Shown: positions 1 to 11,720, counted from the stretch's first letter. The stretch is 64,000 nucleotides of DNA from Limonium bicolor (GCA_023374045.1 CM041777.1:109767588-109831587), one strand, 5' to 3'. Notes: generated by a model from the sequence alone, not told the origin. Translations and numbers: made by a program.

Positions 1-620
1 ATATGAATACATATATCACAAGTAGCATAAGAAAAGTACTACACACATGGTGTAAATACAACATTCAAAAAAGTATCTCATAAGATACATACATACAAGT
101 GTACATCACACACAAACATACCAAACAACGTACGCCCCGCGTACCAAACATAACCAACAAAACCAATTCACTGTATGCCATGCATACTAAACAAACAAAC
201 CTCGTATGCCCTGCACACCACCAATTCTTTGTATGCAATGCATACGAAACAACCAAAACTTAGTGCACACATGTGCACAGCCAAGAGGCTCTACCCCCCT
301 TAAAAAGGGTTACGCCCCCGTACCCCACAAGTATACAACAACCGCTCACCAAGGAGCGCTGGATACTTGGCTCTCAAAGAGTTCTCCAACTCGTGGATTA
401 TCCTCATATCAGAGAGACGGGTATGACTCTAGCCCTTCTGGGCTCCACAATATATAAAGGTGAGGCACTGATCTATTTGTGCTCTCTCCCGAATTCGTTC
501 TAATTGGCCCACTCGCTCCGTATGAGGTGCAGACCCATGAACATAGGCTCAGTTTGCCTCTTTTCATTGCTGTGTATCCCCTCATTGGGATCACTAGCAT
601 ACATGCGTGTCTTCTCTCAC
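1..620 (-). pseudogene. E1 pol 3' end relic and second polypurine tract
   Basis: This is the 3' part of the internal region of minus-strand gypsy element E1. It aligns by eye with E3 at 55990-56580: both share the stretch around CCAAGAGGCTCTACCCCC, the GAGCGCTGGATACTTGGCTCTC block and the GGCCCACTCGCTC block. In E3 that sequence encodes the chromodomain and integrase C-terminus. In E1 it is riddled with deletions, and no reading frame survives. On the minus strand a purine run (TTTTTAAGGGGGGTAGAG) lies at about 289-307. The 3' LTR of E1 must lie to the left of the window. Confidence 0.6.
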
Positions 621-2600
621 TGATATTCAGCTTGAGGTGTAATATGACATTGGCTACTGTTAGTACTTAGTGCTCTTTGCACTTGTCTTTGTAATACTAA
701 GACGTACCAGCCTATATGTCCACAAAGATGATGTTTGTCATCTATGTCTCCTGGTGGTTTTGTTCCGGAGTAACACACTGTTGTAGTTCTTTTTTTTTAC
801 ACACTCGTGTTGATATCCATTAGATCTTCCCGTATTCCCACTAGATTAATAACTGCACAAGTGCAATACCAAAACACTCAGTCATACAGAGTGCAGAGGC
901 GTAAACTCTCAGCAGCTAATATATAATAAGTCAAACAGATAAGATGAGCGAATCATCATGTGAGTGGTATATTCCAAGTCCACTGTTCCTTCTCAAGGTA
1001 TCTGCTATTATATTAGTTGTTCTCTCATCATTGCGTAGTCACGCGTTTATATCCACATCATCTGGTAGATTCCTCTGGATTGCAAGAATTTGCTCGATCC
1101 TTATGAGGATTCTACATATTTTCATCCATAATGGGTTTTCATGTTTCTTTCCTTCGGTTTCACGTCCTTGAACGGTTTCCCTGTCTTCACTGTATACTGT
1201 CTACTGTTCTCTGTTGAAGGTTCTTGATTTCTCTAGCCCGTTGGTTTAACTGCGACTCTTTTCGTCCATCTTCGAGGTAATCTATCTTACTGTCTGTAGT
1301 ACGGAGTTGACTACTTCTCGTGTTCCTAACACTACTTGTCTAGTTGCATGGGGTACCGTACTGATACATTACTACTTACCCGACTAACTCATAAATAAGT
1401 CTGTCAGGCCCACATGATCCTATCGGAGTGCGGTCGTCCCATGCCTCGTTTAGTAAACTGGTAATGTTGTCACACGGCTATTGTGAAGTATTCTGTTGTC
1501 AATCTCCCTTTTGATGGATATCCTTCTCTTTTTTTTATATTTCATGTTATCGGTTATCTTGTTGTAAGTGCAATTGCCCTGGTGACATCAGTGGTAATTC
1601 GTGTCATAAGCCATAAGCCATAATGTCGGCTTGTAAGTAAAATCTGTGCTATATTTAGCAAACTTGGTTCTCCTAATTCGATCTCATTGAGTGCAACACA
1701 TATTCCTTTTCTCCCTGTTTATCCTGATCATATCTCATCCATAGTTCATATTCGTTCCCTCATCCGTTTAATTGGATGTATTGCAGATTGCATAATAGCT
1801 TGAGCAACTTGGCTCTTCACTTCCCAACCATCCTCGCTGACGGTGGTGCATCTACAAAGGGTATGCTTGTCCATAAGGACTAAATATATCACTAGTAGTG
1901 ATTAGCATTAAATGTCGGGTATACACTGATGGTATTTGGCTAATAAGCCATGTCTGAGACTTCCTCGAACGTTTAAACGTGTGTGGTGTGGTACAATCAC
2001 AGTGGCTGTATAGTTTCCCCAGTTGCAGTGGTTGGACTAACGGTCCTTCCAAAGTTGCATAGGTTTCTAACCTCAAGGTTTGTATGAAAAATTTTGAAAA
2101 ACATTTTTTTTGGTATATATATAATAAAAGACTAAAAAGTAGTAGTTGCAGTTGCAATTGCAGTTGTAGCACTTGCTCTGTCAAGTGCGCAAGGCAGATG
2201 GAAATTTCAGTGGTTTACTTGTCATAGCGCTTGCAATAGCAAGTGCGCCATGCAGGTGGAAATTCTGATTCAATAATCACCAGTCTCATTGACTCTGCGT
2301 CGTCGAGTATGGCTACATAATAATGTAAGCTTCAACATGCTGTTCATATATATAATCCATCAAGGTTCCAAGGTAATTACTCGTATCGAGTTCACAAAAC
2401 TAGTTCCCAAAAGTCATACACACAAAGGCGAGTGGTCAATGACACACTCCCACATACTTATAACATATCTCCTTCTAATATCCAAGGTAAGTACACAACA
2501 AGTAAGCAAAAGTCTTCCACCAGCGGTCTCATGGAGTTCAGGGTACTCATGCCCTATCTACTCCCTTGCCTCTCTGGGCTCCAGCATCAGTAGATGTCTG
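621..2600 (-). other. E1 noncoding internal filler, shared with E2
   Basis: No coding sequence is visible. Several blocks match the internal region of E2: the CACTCAGTCATACAGAGTGC block at about 850-912 matches 30262-30315, and the stretch at about 1290-1450 (ACGGAGTTGACTACTTC, GGGGTACCGTACTGATAC) matches 32255-32410. E3 carries most of pol at this place, so E1 has lost or never had it. Alternating TTGCAG/TTGCAA runs lie at 2145-2170. E1 is best read as a non-autonomous relative that kept gag. Confidence 0.55.
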
Positions 2601-2824
2601 GCCATCCTGACCGCCTCATGGTACTCCAGATCCTCCAGCTGAGGTCTTCTGAGTATTCCTCGGTGGCCTGTAATTACGGCTCTCAGGGTTCATCCAGCAC
2701 TCGAACTCCCTGTGGCCCTCTTTCTTGCAGCACCGACACACAACTTTGCGGCCTTCGCAGTCGACCCCAGGATGGTCCTTCCCACAACGCTTACAATAGA
2801 AATGGCGCTGGGGCTGTCCGGTGC

Positions 2825-2908
2825 CTAATGGTAGCATTTAGTTTAAGTTAAAATCTGATGATATAAAGGTTAAAGTCACAATTGAATTTAAGAGGTAGGT
2901 GTTCTCAC
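2825..2908 (-). other. E1 gag intron 3 (84 bp, phase 1)
   Basis: The donor is CCTAAGG/GTGAGAAC and the acceptor is CATTAG/GCACCGG. Splicing gives the in-frame junction APPK-GTGQPQRHFYC directly before the first zinc knuckle. E3 has an intron of equal length with donor CAAGG/GTGAGAAT and acceptor AATCAG/GCACCGG. Confidence 0.75.
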
Positions 2909-3027
2909 CCTTAGGAGGTGCAGATCTCAGAGGCTGAGCATCCATAGCTGGGCCGGTCAACCGAAGGTTGGGCTCTTTCCCCTTCGCTCCCTTGTGACCC
3001 TGCTGCCCTTTCTTTTGAAAGAACTTC

Positions 3028-3101
3028 CTGTTTAAGGTTTTGGGTTAGCATTCATAAGGTATTTAATATGGTAAGCAATTTAGAATGGGATAAGTCCTTA
3101 C
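3028..3101 (-). other. E1 gag intron 2 (74 bp, phase 2)
   Basis: The donor is GGGAAA/GTAAGG and the acceptor is TTAAACAG/GAAGTTC. Read-through would hit TAA at once (AAG TAA). Splicing restores a Lys-rich frame into exon 3. E3 has a 78-bp intron at the same site, with the same donor GTAAGG and acceptor TTAACAG. Confidence 0.7.
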
Positions 3102-3240
3102 TTTCCCTTCTTCTGGCTATCGCCTAGAGATGCTCCTCCACCCTCAGACTCTCCCTCAGGGTTCTTCTTTTTCTTTGCCCCTAGAGTCTCTTCCCGAGTC
3201 TGGAGCATTAGCTCAGTCCTCGAGCAGCATCATAACACTC

Positions 3241-3319
3241 CTGGAATCTCATTGGTAAGTTCCCACAAAGTTAATCGGTAACGTAGTAAGTAAAGATTTT
3301 ATGGCTTTCATGTTAATAC
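3241..3319 (-). other. E1 gag intron 1 (79 bp, phase 0)
   Basis: Exon 1 ends ACCATCCAG, followed by the donor GTATTAACATGA, which holds an in-frame stop. The acceptor is GAGATTCCAG before GAGTGTTATGATGC. E3 has the same exon edges (TATCCAG, and GAGTGTTATGATGC) around an 88-bp intron of mostly different sequence. Confidence 0.7.
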
Positions 3320-4125
3320 CTGGATGGTAGTGTAGAGGGTAGCACCCATCGACATCTGGATGCGAAACAACAATCTCGCCTGGAACTTCTCGACCTTAAC
3401 GGTCTGGGGATGAGTCCACAGACTAATGAATGAGCGTAGTACTCTCCCTCGAGCTCCCTGGGTTAATGTCTCGAACTCATGTCGCTTCTTCTGTTTAAGA
3501 TGTACTGGGTAGTACTTCCCCCTCAGCAACTCTACAAAGGCAGCCCACGAAAAGTCGGGCGTAGCCAGGTGATGGTCCTTGACCAACCTCCACCAAGTGC
3601 TGGCTGCATCCTTCAGATGGAAAGCAGCAATGACAACCTTTTGGTTGGCAGGTACTTGTAAAGCCTCGTAGGCCTTCTCATGTTCAACTATGAATCTCTC
3701 CAAAGCTATGGGGTCTGGCTCCCCTGAATATGTAGGTGGTCGGGTCTCGGTCACTGATTTCAGCCAGTTCGTTTCCCTGGGCTGTGGCGGGTGGGCTGGT
3801 GCTCCTCCTATTTGAGTACCCAGTTGTGCAAGAACAGTAGCAATTGTCTCTGCAACTCCTGGATTCGCGGGGTCACCGCCTCCACCTCTACCAGTACCAC
3901 GCCCTCTAGTTCCCCCAAACATCTGTAGTACAGTATGCCACATAAATACTCGGTAATTTACCGTATACAACCAATAGATATTGAATTGCCTTAGAGGTTA
4001 ATCTATCACGCAATTTGCGTTACTAGACACAATATCTTTTAAGACGAGTCATCTCGTAACTCACAAACGTTTCCCAATATTTCCCAAGTCCTAAGCTCAC
4101 TGTCTTATCCTAATTTCTCGTCATC

Positions 4126-4154
4126 AGAGCGGTACTCCGCTCTGATACCACTTT
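4126..4154 (-). promoter_or_regulatory. E1 primer binding site inside a hairpin
   Basis: The minus strand reads TGGTATCAGAGC right after the LTR end and a short spacer. This is the usual plant primer site that pairs with the 3' end of initiator Met-tRNA. It lies in a perfect 10-bp-arm inverted repeat (ATCAGAGCGG, 4-base loop, CCGCTCTGAT). The same arrangement occurs at 33768-33798 (E2), 62295-62325 (E3) and 49788-49818 (E4). Confidence 0.85.
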
Positions 4155-7100
4155 TGTAACACCCCTCTCAACAATCACGTAATAGTCTCTCACGTAGCAG
4201 AAAATAAAACGTCTTACAGCGGAAGAATTAACAACAATAACAATACACTAGGGTGTCACCGGCCATTACTCGCCCATGCGAGCAACGAAGCCAAACTACA
4301 TCCAACTTCCAACATAAACAAACTACTAACCGCCGTGATAACGAGAAACTCCTATACATCATACTAGTCCATAAATAATAAACATCGACAAGTGAGCGTC
4401 TACCCAATCCTGAAAATACATAACCTTACCACAATACAATTCACCATCTTCATTGTCATATAGACAAACTCCATGTGCTGTAATAATTAAGGTAAAACTC
4501 CAATTACCCTGTTCCCGCTCTTCGGCTTCGACAATGATCAACAACCTGTAATGGTGTAGTATCAGCGATAGTCGCTGAGTATGCCGGGCCTGGACCCTAA
4601 TGGTCACTTAGTCATTTTAACCATCTTTATTATTAGATTGATTTCATGCTTTACCATTTACAGTTATAAACAATACTGTAATATGAATGTACAATATACA
4701 TAATCATCCATCCAAATATCCATAAACATTTAACCATCCATCCAATCCAAACATTCATTTAATATCATAAACCACAACTATATATCGACGTATCGAATAA
4801 TAACAATATAATGTACAATGTACAATCGCCGTAGCGTATGCCATCCTTTGTTAATTTAATTTAATTGGCCTTCAAGCCCCATCCATATGTACAATGTACA
4901 ATCGCTGTAGCGTACAGTTTCCATAGTTAATTTTATTTGGCCTTTAAGGCCCCATCCATCCAAACCATGTTTAATTATTAATACCAGTTGGGCGTCATGT
5001 TAGAACAACCCGATAACCTCACCATGGACAGTAGTCCTCCCGTACACACAAAGGTGCTCATTTCGCCAGAGGTCCGGAGGCCCCTGACTATTCTCTTATG
5101 TCTCGTAAGACGTCCATATAAAGGTCGTAGCCAGGTACCTGACCCACGATCCAGTTTGGGCTCGTTGGGTATAAACCTGGAGCGGAATCCAATCGGAAAC
5201 CCCTCAGTGATCACAAATGCGCAACCAAGTAGTTCGTAAACCACCGGGATTCCTCACCTCAACTCATACCATCTCTCTCTCTCATAATGTTTAAGATCTG
5301 CTCTTAGTCTTATGGAGAATAATTATTAGTTAGCTGCCCAATGGGTCTCACGCATACCTAGAAGTAATCTAGGTTATATTCATGTTCGAGATCCATGCTC
5401 TAGAGACCGACAATGTCGTGACTCATCCCTAAGTGTTTTACTTAGGTTACCATATACTTAATATTAATACTATGGTATTATATCAAGTAACCGTCATGTC
5501 ATCACAATAACGTATATGTATGTTTATATAAGTCGATCTATAGTCGACGTAGTGTTAGTCCCGTAGGACGCTCGTGCATAAATAATTAATGCAGTAGCAC
5601 ACAATCACATACATATATCCAAAACACTTACACACAAGTGATATCAACCAAATCCGAGCCCAAGGAGCTTCCTTAGGACAACTCGGATCAAACCCCTTTA
5701 CATACCGTTCACCAAGACCTAGGATGCGCAGTGTAGTCCACTAGCTCGTCAAGCGTCCTTGTCTGAAGTATGATCTAAACGGTATTAAAACTATAAGTCA
5801 GTCTCCATGACTAACTACATCCGGTATTTCCGAATAACAAGTAACCCCGACAGTTCATCCCTGTTTTCTACAGTTGTTTGTTACGGGTTTCTCTAAACCA
5901 GTCGGCTTTGTTACTAAACTCGTACGTCAAAACATTTCGACTGTTAAGTTTAATTTCATTATATTTCTTTAAATCTTATCCACCATCTAGTTTAGGTACA
6001 TAACCTATAGTTGCATGTATGCATGCATGATTATATTTATTGTATTATTTTCCCACCATCCATTATAATACATTGTATTATATTATCCATTATCTTAGCA
6101 AATAATATTTGCATTCAAAAACTCATAACTTATAGTTTATAAACTATTTCCATGTAATAACCACCACCATTATATTATATGGTTTCCAACCATATCATAT
6201 ATTCATCCTTATATACATTATTCTTGTGTATGTATATATTTACCACGTAGGTAAACTTCATGAGTAATAAAAACTCTTATATTATATGTTACATTTTATC
6301 ATCTTCTTTTAGACGATTATTCCCATTAGTTGTATTATATTGTACAACTTATATTAAGATTGTTATCCTAATATTATGTAACCTTTATGTTGTACATTTA
6401 CAACTCCTATGCTTTATTCAATATAAACCTTAGTTTATAAATCCTATTTATTCATAGTTTGTCACATTATTTAATTAGAGTATCCTTCCTTATATTAATT
6501 TCATCTAACCCATATAATTGTTATAACATTTATAACATTATAGACCTTAGTCTAAAATTCATTTTCCAACCTTATATTTTCGGTACAGCACTATAGTTTA
6601 TTTAAATCCCATTTTGACCACATAACATTATGTAATGTTATAACATATTCTAATATCATTTGATATGATATTTTATTTCCTTTAATTTATAACCTATAGT
6701 TTTTATACAAAACTATTATATATTGCCGCATAGGCACATATATTAAACCTTATTCTTTTCCATAAACCATAGTTTCTTTATTTACAAAATCGCCCCATTA
6801 TTTATACCATGTTATATATACATTTAATATAACATTTCTAACTTATAAAAAGTATAACCTATGGTTATTTTATTTAATAACCGAACAGACCTCACTATAT
6901 ATTTTATATTTCCATTAGGCTCAATTTATAACATATAGTTTAATAATTCATTAAAACTATATTATACACATATCTTATTAAATACCCTTATATAATTCTA
7001 AAATCACTAAATTTCACCAAAGGGTTATAAATATCCTTATTAACCCATAACTTTCGGTATTTAATATACCACCTCATATATTCCCAAAGTGTCATAATGA

Positions 7101-9735
7101 CATAATACTATATATTATACATATATAGTTTATCTTAATTCCAAAATCAACCCAATAAATTCCTAAAAATTCCTAACAGCCCATGGGTGTTTATAATACC
7201 ATTATACACCCTTAATTTCGGTAATAACTTATTCACCATATATGTTATAAAATTGTTACAATTAAATACTTATCTTATTATAAAACCTTAAATAAGTTAT
7301 TTAACTTATCTAATTTGGTCAAACCTACCATATGGTCAAGGTTGACCATCTTAATATCCTTGACCACCAATTCCTTATAATTACGGTTTAGTACCCAAAC
7401 TTTCCATAAATTACCATTTAACCCCAAAACTTTATATAATCTTATAATTTTATATAAAACCATTTAAACCTCCAATTTTCGGCTATATCCTTTTATAGCC
7501 CCCAAATTTAATTTAATTACACTATAACCCCAATAATATGCGGTGATGCATATTTAGCACCTAAACTTAATTAAAAGCTTATAAATGCATAAATAAAATG
7601 GCCTAAAGTACATGGCCTTATTACAAACATTTGCTTATAAAATAAATTACACATAAATGTCCCAAAATACATATAAATCTCGGCCTCACCACACATTTTT
7701 CATTTAATTACCAAACTTCCACATAAAGTCTTAATTTTGACATTTATGTTACTTAATCACTTAGATAAATTTACTAAATCATTTCCTTAATCATTTTAAG
7801 GTCAAACATGACCATATTACCATGTTCTCTCACGACAATTTAATATTCACAAGTTTAAACTTGTATTAATGTATCAAGTTAAGGTTTTAAGTGATTTATA
7901 CCTTGATTTAGCAAGGTTAAGACCTTGTTTGGTCTCGCCACCTTAAGGAGAATTTCTCCACAGCTTGATTCACTTGTCTTCATGTAGAAAACAAGACATG
8001 ATTAAACTTCAAACATGAGCTAACCATGAGAAGTAATTTAAGTCATGAAAATCATGAATTTTTACCTTAGATCTTCAAGTTTGTTGGAGTTCTACCTCGG
8101 CCCTATTTTCCAGTAGAGAAAGAGTATCAAAACACTCTTAAAACAAGGTACAAAACCGTGGGTAACTAGCTTGGAAGATGGCTAAGATTTACCTTGTTTA
8201 AGATGCCAAAAATGGTTTTTGGCATGGATCTAGCTACTCCTTGTAGATCTTGGTATACCAACTGAATCCACATGAAAAGGAGAAGAAAATAAGGCTAGGA
8301 GACCAAGTTTTACAACCGAAATTTACAAGAAGAAATGTGCTTAACCTTTACCTTAAATGGTCAAGACTTGAACTTTACTCCTTTATCTTTTACAGCCGAA
8401 AATAATCCTTCCTTTAGCCTCCAAAACACTCTACATAAATGTATAGAAATGGTTGGAGTCTAGATCAATGGAAAAAAGGAAAGAAAGATGAAGAAAATGG
8501 ACATTTTATGCCTTAGAAGCTTACCTAGAGCAAGAGCTCTCACCAATGGAGTTTGGCTGCTTAACTACGGTCAAGGAGGAGCCAAAGAGAGCATTTGGCT
8601 AATGAACTCTCGGCTGGAATGGAGTAAATGAAGAAGGTAGGCTAATTTTGTCCTTAAAGTCATTTTTTTGCTTATTTATGTTCTTAATGATTTGATGACT
8701 CATTGCTGATTGATTGTAGTTGTTTAATCAATAGGGACAAGGAGCATAGGCAGCCGGCCATGAATGGAGTGGTGGGTGGATGATTGGTACTTAATTGATC
8801 CAATAATGGAGTAATAATGTCATTTTAATCATTTATAATGGTGAATCATCACCCATTGCTTGGAATCGGCCATGAATTAAGGAGAGCAGCCTTAATCAAT
8901 CGGTGCAGGTCACATGAAGTGGGTAGACAGGTTTGTTTAATTAAAAGTGGTTGATTAAAATACTAAAAAGGTGTAATAAGCTTTACTTTTGATAATGTAA
9001 AGTTGTTTAATCATTCTTTGCAAGTGGGAACGGCTACCAGCTGGTTAGGAGCCTTAATTAACCGATTTTATGAGGTCCAATTCGTGGTCATGGTCAACAT
9101 TGACAATTTAGTCAATGTTGACTCAACGGGCCCCTTTTAGGGTTATTAATATTTTAATATTAATTTGTAAAAATTTGTAAATTTCTAGAATTAAATTCCT
9201 AATATGATATAATATGATATTTATCATATTTAAAGGTAATTATGACCTTTAAGCCCATTAAAAACCAATTTAGAAGGCAATTACACAAAAACGTGCTTTA
9301 AGGAGTTTTAGCGTACATTTTGTGACGCAAGGTGTTTCTGAGTTTGGTTTTCTTTGAGAACGGTTTTGTTGTGTTCCTTACATGATATTTGATCATGGTA
9401 TCCAATTTTATATCATTTAGAGGTCATTAGACCTTTAAGGTATTCTTAGAGCACATTTTTGCCCTACTTGACCTTGAAACATGTAAATGTTTGTTCTTTG
9501 TGTTAGAGTGTTGTCCAACAATTGTAATATGTTTAGTAATGTGTTAATATACTTAGGACAAGGTTTTAGGTCCTAAGAAGTTCATTTGGGTATTATTTAC
9601 CCTAAACAGTCAAAGGGTGCAACATCTTGTTTTGTGTTGACCACTGTTGTTCTCAGTTGACTTTTAAGGCATGTTTAGGCCTTAATCAGTGTGATTAGAT
9701 GTTTAATCCATGTTTTATTAGTTTGGGGTATTTCA
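4155..9735 (-). repeat. E1 5' LTR, 5.6 kb
   Basis: On the minus strand the LTR starts TGAAATACCCC at 9735 and ends GGGTGTTACA at 4155, next to the primer site. The termini match those of the E2 and E3 LTRs. The interior (about 5900-7800) is extremely AT-rich, with many TATA-like and palindromic AT words. No genes are seen inside. Its length is several times that of a common plant LTR but fits the E3 LTR of 5.1 kb. The base after the LTR, at 9736, enters a MITE-like sequence. The other LTR lies outside the window, so the target duplication cannot be checked. Confidence 0.8.
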
Positions 9736-10314
9736 TTGATGATATTACAAGTTAGTATCATGAGGTCATCAATATATCTGGTAACCCCTTCGAGGTATAA
9801 GAATTCCTGACAGTGAGCCCCCGAAACTATAAATATGCTTCTTAGATACTAATTCATTCTCTCATAACAACTTATCCCTTAATCTGTTAGATATTCACTC
9901 ATGGTGTCATATTGTCGCACTAGGATATACTTAACGCATAATCCCAATCACAATCTCTTCTTAAAAGCCTATTGTTTGACAAAAACCATGAGGGTGTGAC
10001 TCCTATATACAAATTGGTTGCTCATCTGTAGTTACGATTCTTTGTATTGGTGATACAAAAGAGAAAAGACGATTTGAAAATAGAGACATGTAAGAAAAAA
10101 GAGATTGTTTGTGTGATTTGGTATTATGTATTTTCTGGTGTGACAATGTGACATGAAGAGATTTTAGGCGGAGAGAAATAATGCCTAAACAAATAAATAT
10201 ATAGTTTTGGGGGTCCATTGTCAAAACCATCATATCTCGAAGGGATAGTCAGATATATTAATAAATTAACTTGTAATATCGTTAAACCTTAGAGGGGCTT
10301 AGAGTAATTTACTC
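9736..10314. mobile_element. Mutator-type MITE (copy A), cut by E1
   Basis: The right end is AGTAATTTACTC (10303-10314), matching the ends of the complete MITE at 12117-12617. Both share internal arm pieces such as GAGCCCCCGAA(A)CTATAA. The left arm (9745-9840) is the inverted partner of the right arm (10205-10300): AACCCCTTCGAGGTATAAG pairs with ATCTCGAAGGG. The outer left end is missing because E1 starts at 9735, so E1 appears to have inserted into this MITE. No reading frame is seen. Confidence 0.6.
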
Positions 10315-10741
10315 TTATTTCTTTAATCTGACCCATGTTATTTTTTTAGTTTGTATTTTTACTTTTACCATATTTTATTTATGTACAATACTTGAAAATA
10401 TATTGTGATTTTTATTATTAACAAAAGTATGTTTGAATCGAATTGGATTTGATTTTAGATCTCTACCATAACCTAACTCATAATATTAACTTATTACTCC
10501 AATCTTACCCAAAAGATAAATAGATCAACAATCAAGACTTAACCCTTAAGTATTAGGGGTATTTGGGTTGAGTCAAATTTACCGGATGTACCCCACGCAT
10601 ACGACGGAACATCTACACAACCCATCCACGCCCGTCGTAGTGTCCATTATGGCCTACCACCGAACGGCCCATCATCACAACCCCATCACTACTTCCATAA
10701 ACACCTCCGTCTCTCCCATTATTTACATAACTACCACTCCC
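10315..10741. other. AT-rich spacer downstream of the NF-YB gene
   Basis: I see no gene or repeat structure. The part next to 10742 should include the 3' UTR of the minus-strand NF-YB gene. I see no clear polyadenylation signal. Confidence 0.4.
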
Positions 10742-11184
10742 CTACCTCCTCCACTTCCACTCCACACCACCACCACCCTCCTCCCACCCGACGCCGCCCC
10801 CGCCAACCCCTATCATTCCGGTCCTTTCCCCCTCGATCTCACGGAACCTCTGCAGGTACGACTTAAGCGGTTCAACGTACTCCTCAAACCCTAGCGTCGT
10901 CATCGCCCAGAGCAGATCGTCGCCGTTGATCGTCTTCCGTTTCTCCCTCTGGCACTTGTCGGACGCTTCCCCCGTCACGAAGCTTATAAATTCTGACACG
11001 CACTCCTGCACCGTCTCTTTAGCGTCCTTTGAGATTTTCGCGTTCGCCGGCAGTGCTTTCTTCATGATCCGGCTGACGTTCGCGATAGGGAGAAACCTGT
11101 CTTGCTCCTTCAGTGATGCTCCTCCATTCCTGGTTCTAATTCCTCCTCCACCACCACCTCCCCCGAGTCGTCCGAATCAGCCAT
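10742..11184 (-). CDS. NF-YB: NF-YB subunit of the CCAAT-binding factor, with frame break
   Basis: NF-YB pairs with NF-YC through a histone fold. With NF-YA it then forms the nuclear NF-Y trimer that binds CCAAT boxes. The conserved core is complete: [17 protein letters not shown] (11107-11049), [58 protein letters not shown] Gly-rich tail follows to a TAG at 10742-10744. The core is intronless, as in the plant NF-YB2/3 group. The natural start is the ATG at 11182-11184 (MADSDDSG), typical of this group. The frame is lost at a run of five G (11160-11164 on the plus strand as C), and the ATG frame ends at a TGA after HH. The core frame has a TGA near its upstream end, so one G seems to be missing. 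This may be a true mutation or a base-calling error. Without it only an inner start (MKKALPAN, 11065) is open, and it lacks the first core helix. It is the only clear host gene in the window. Confidence 0.9.
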
Positions 11185-11720
11185 GTGATCGCTGCGCGGG
11201 AGTGGAGAGAATGAATTTGGACTGAGTATCGGTTGTTCAACGAAGATTAATTTGACTTGAAGTGAAGAAAGGAGACTCGTAAAACCTGGAGGAGAAAAAA
11301 GTGGTGATAGGTAGATATTTGCAAGTCTCAAGGAATTCAAATCTCCGAGGTTTGAGGCGAAAAGGCTGGGAATTGGAGAAGGAAAAAAAAAAAAAACTTA
11401 GCAACGAATTTGTGATGATAATTCGTGCAACGAATATGTTGACTGAAGAGTTTGTTGTAGTCAAAAACAGCAGACGGCGTCGATGATCAGGTGAGGAGTA
11501 AGTTCAGCTGGTGGGAACGATGGCAGAGCAGAACCACGTTACTTTAACTTTCATGTGTGTTCTTCCTATTGGCTGGAGTTCAGCGTCCGTTCGATGGTGT
11601 CGTCGTCGGTGGGAGTGGGAGAGTGGCGACGACGTCCGTATAAATAAGTTGTAATCGCGTGCGACAGGTGGTGCTATAAAGGCCGTTGGGCTCCAATAGC
11701 TTTGTCATGACGCGGAGCAT
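11185..11720 (-). promoter_or_regulatory. NF-YB upstream region with CCAAT boxes
   Basis: This lies 5' of the NF-YB start. A CCAAT in gene orientation lies at 11568-11572 (plus strand ATTGG), about 385 bases before the ATG. A second lies on the plus strand at 11693-11697. Two TATA-like words (TATAAATA at 11639, CTATAAAGG at 11674) point to the plus strand, away from NF-YB. A purine run (11380-11397) reads as a pyrimidine tract in the leader. I cannot place the transcription start. Confidence 0.4.

Larger units (their letters stand above)
2616..3922 (-). pseudogene. gag: E1 Gag polyprotein, four exons (Ty3/gypsy chromovirus)
   Basis: Gag forms the capsid of the retrotransposon particle and binds its RNA. 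Exon 1 (3922-3320) starts at an ATG 16 codons inside the longer open frame. It carries a Gly/Arg-rich N-terminus and then a retrotransposon gag domain (residues about 48-160, including TRPPTYSGEPDPIALERFI and AAFHLKDAASTWWRLV). Exons 2 and 3 are 3240-3102 and 3027-2909. Exon 4 (2824-2616) encodes two CCHC zinc knuckles, CKRCGKDHPGVDC and CRCCKKEGHREFEC. The exons join in frame across three GT-AG introns, except for one missing base near the start of exon 2 (GCTGCTCG, where E3 has GCTGCCTCG). That base loss makes E1 gag a probable pseudogene. Read without splicing, the exon 1 frame stops within a few codons of the first donor. The lineage looks like Tekay/Del. Confidence 0.8.

Noticed and set aside
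4139..4150. tRNA fragment or tRNA gene
   Set aside because: GCTCTGATACCA is the complement of the retrotransposon primer site. No cloverleaf surrounds it.
10568..10894. Pro/Thr-rich open frame on the plus strand
   Set aside because: It is antisense to the NF-YB gene, and its composition follows from the Gly-rich tail on the other strand.
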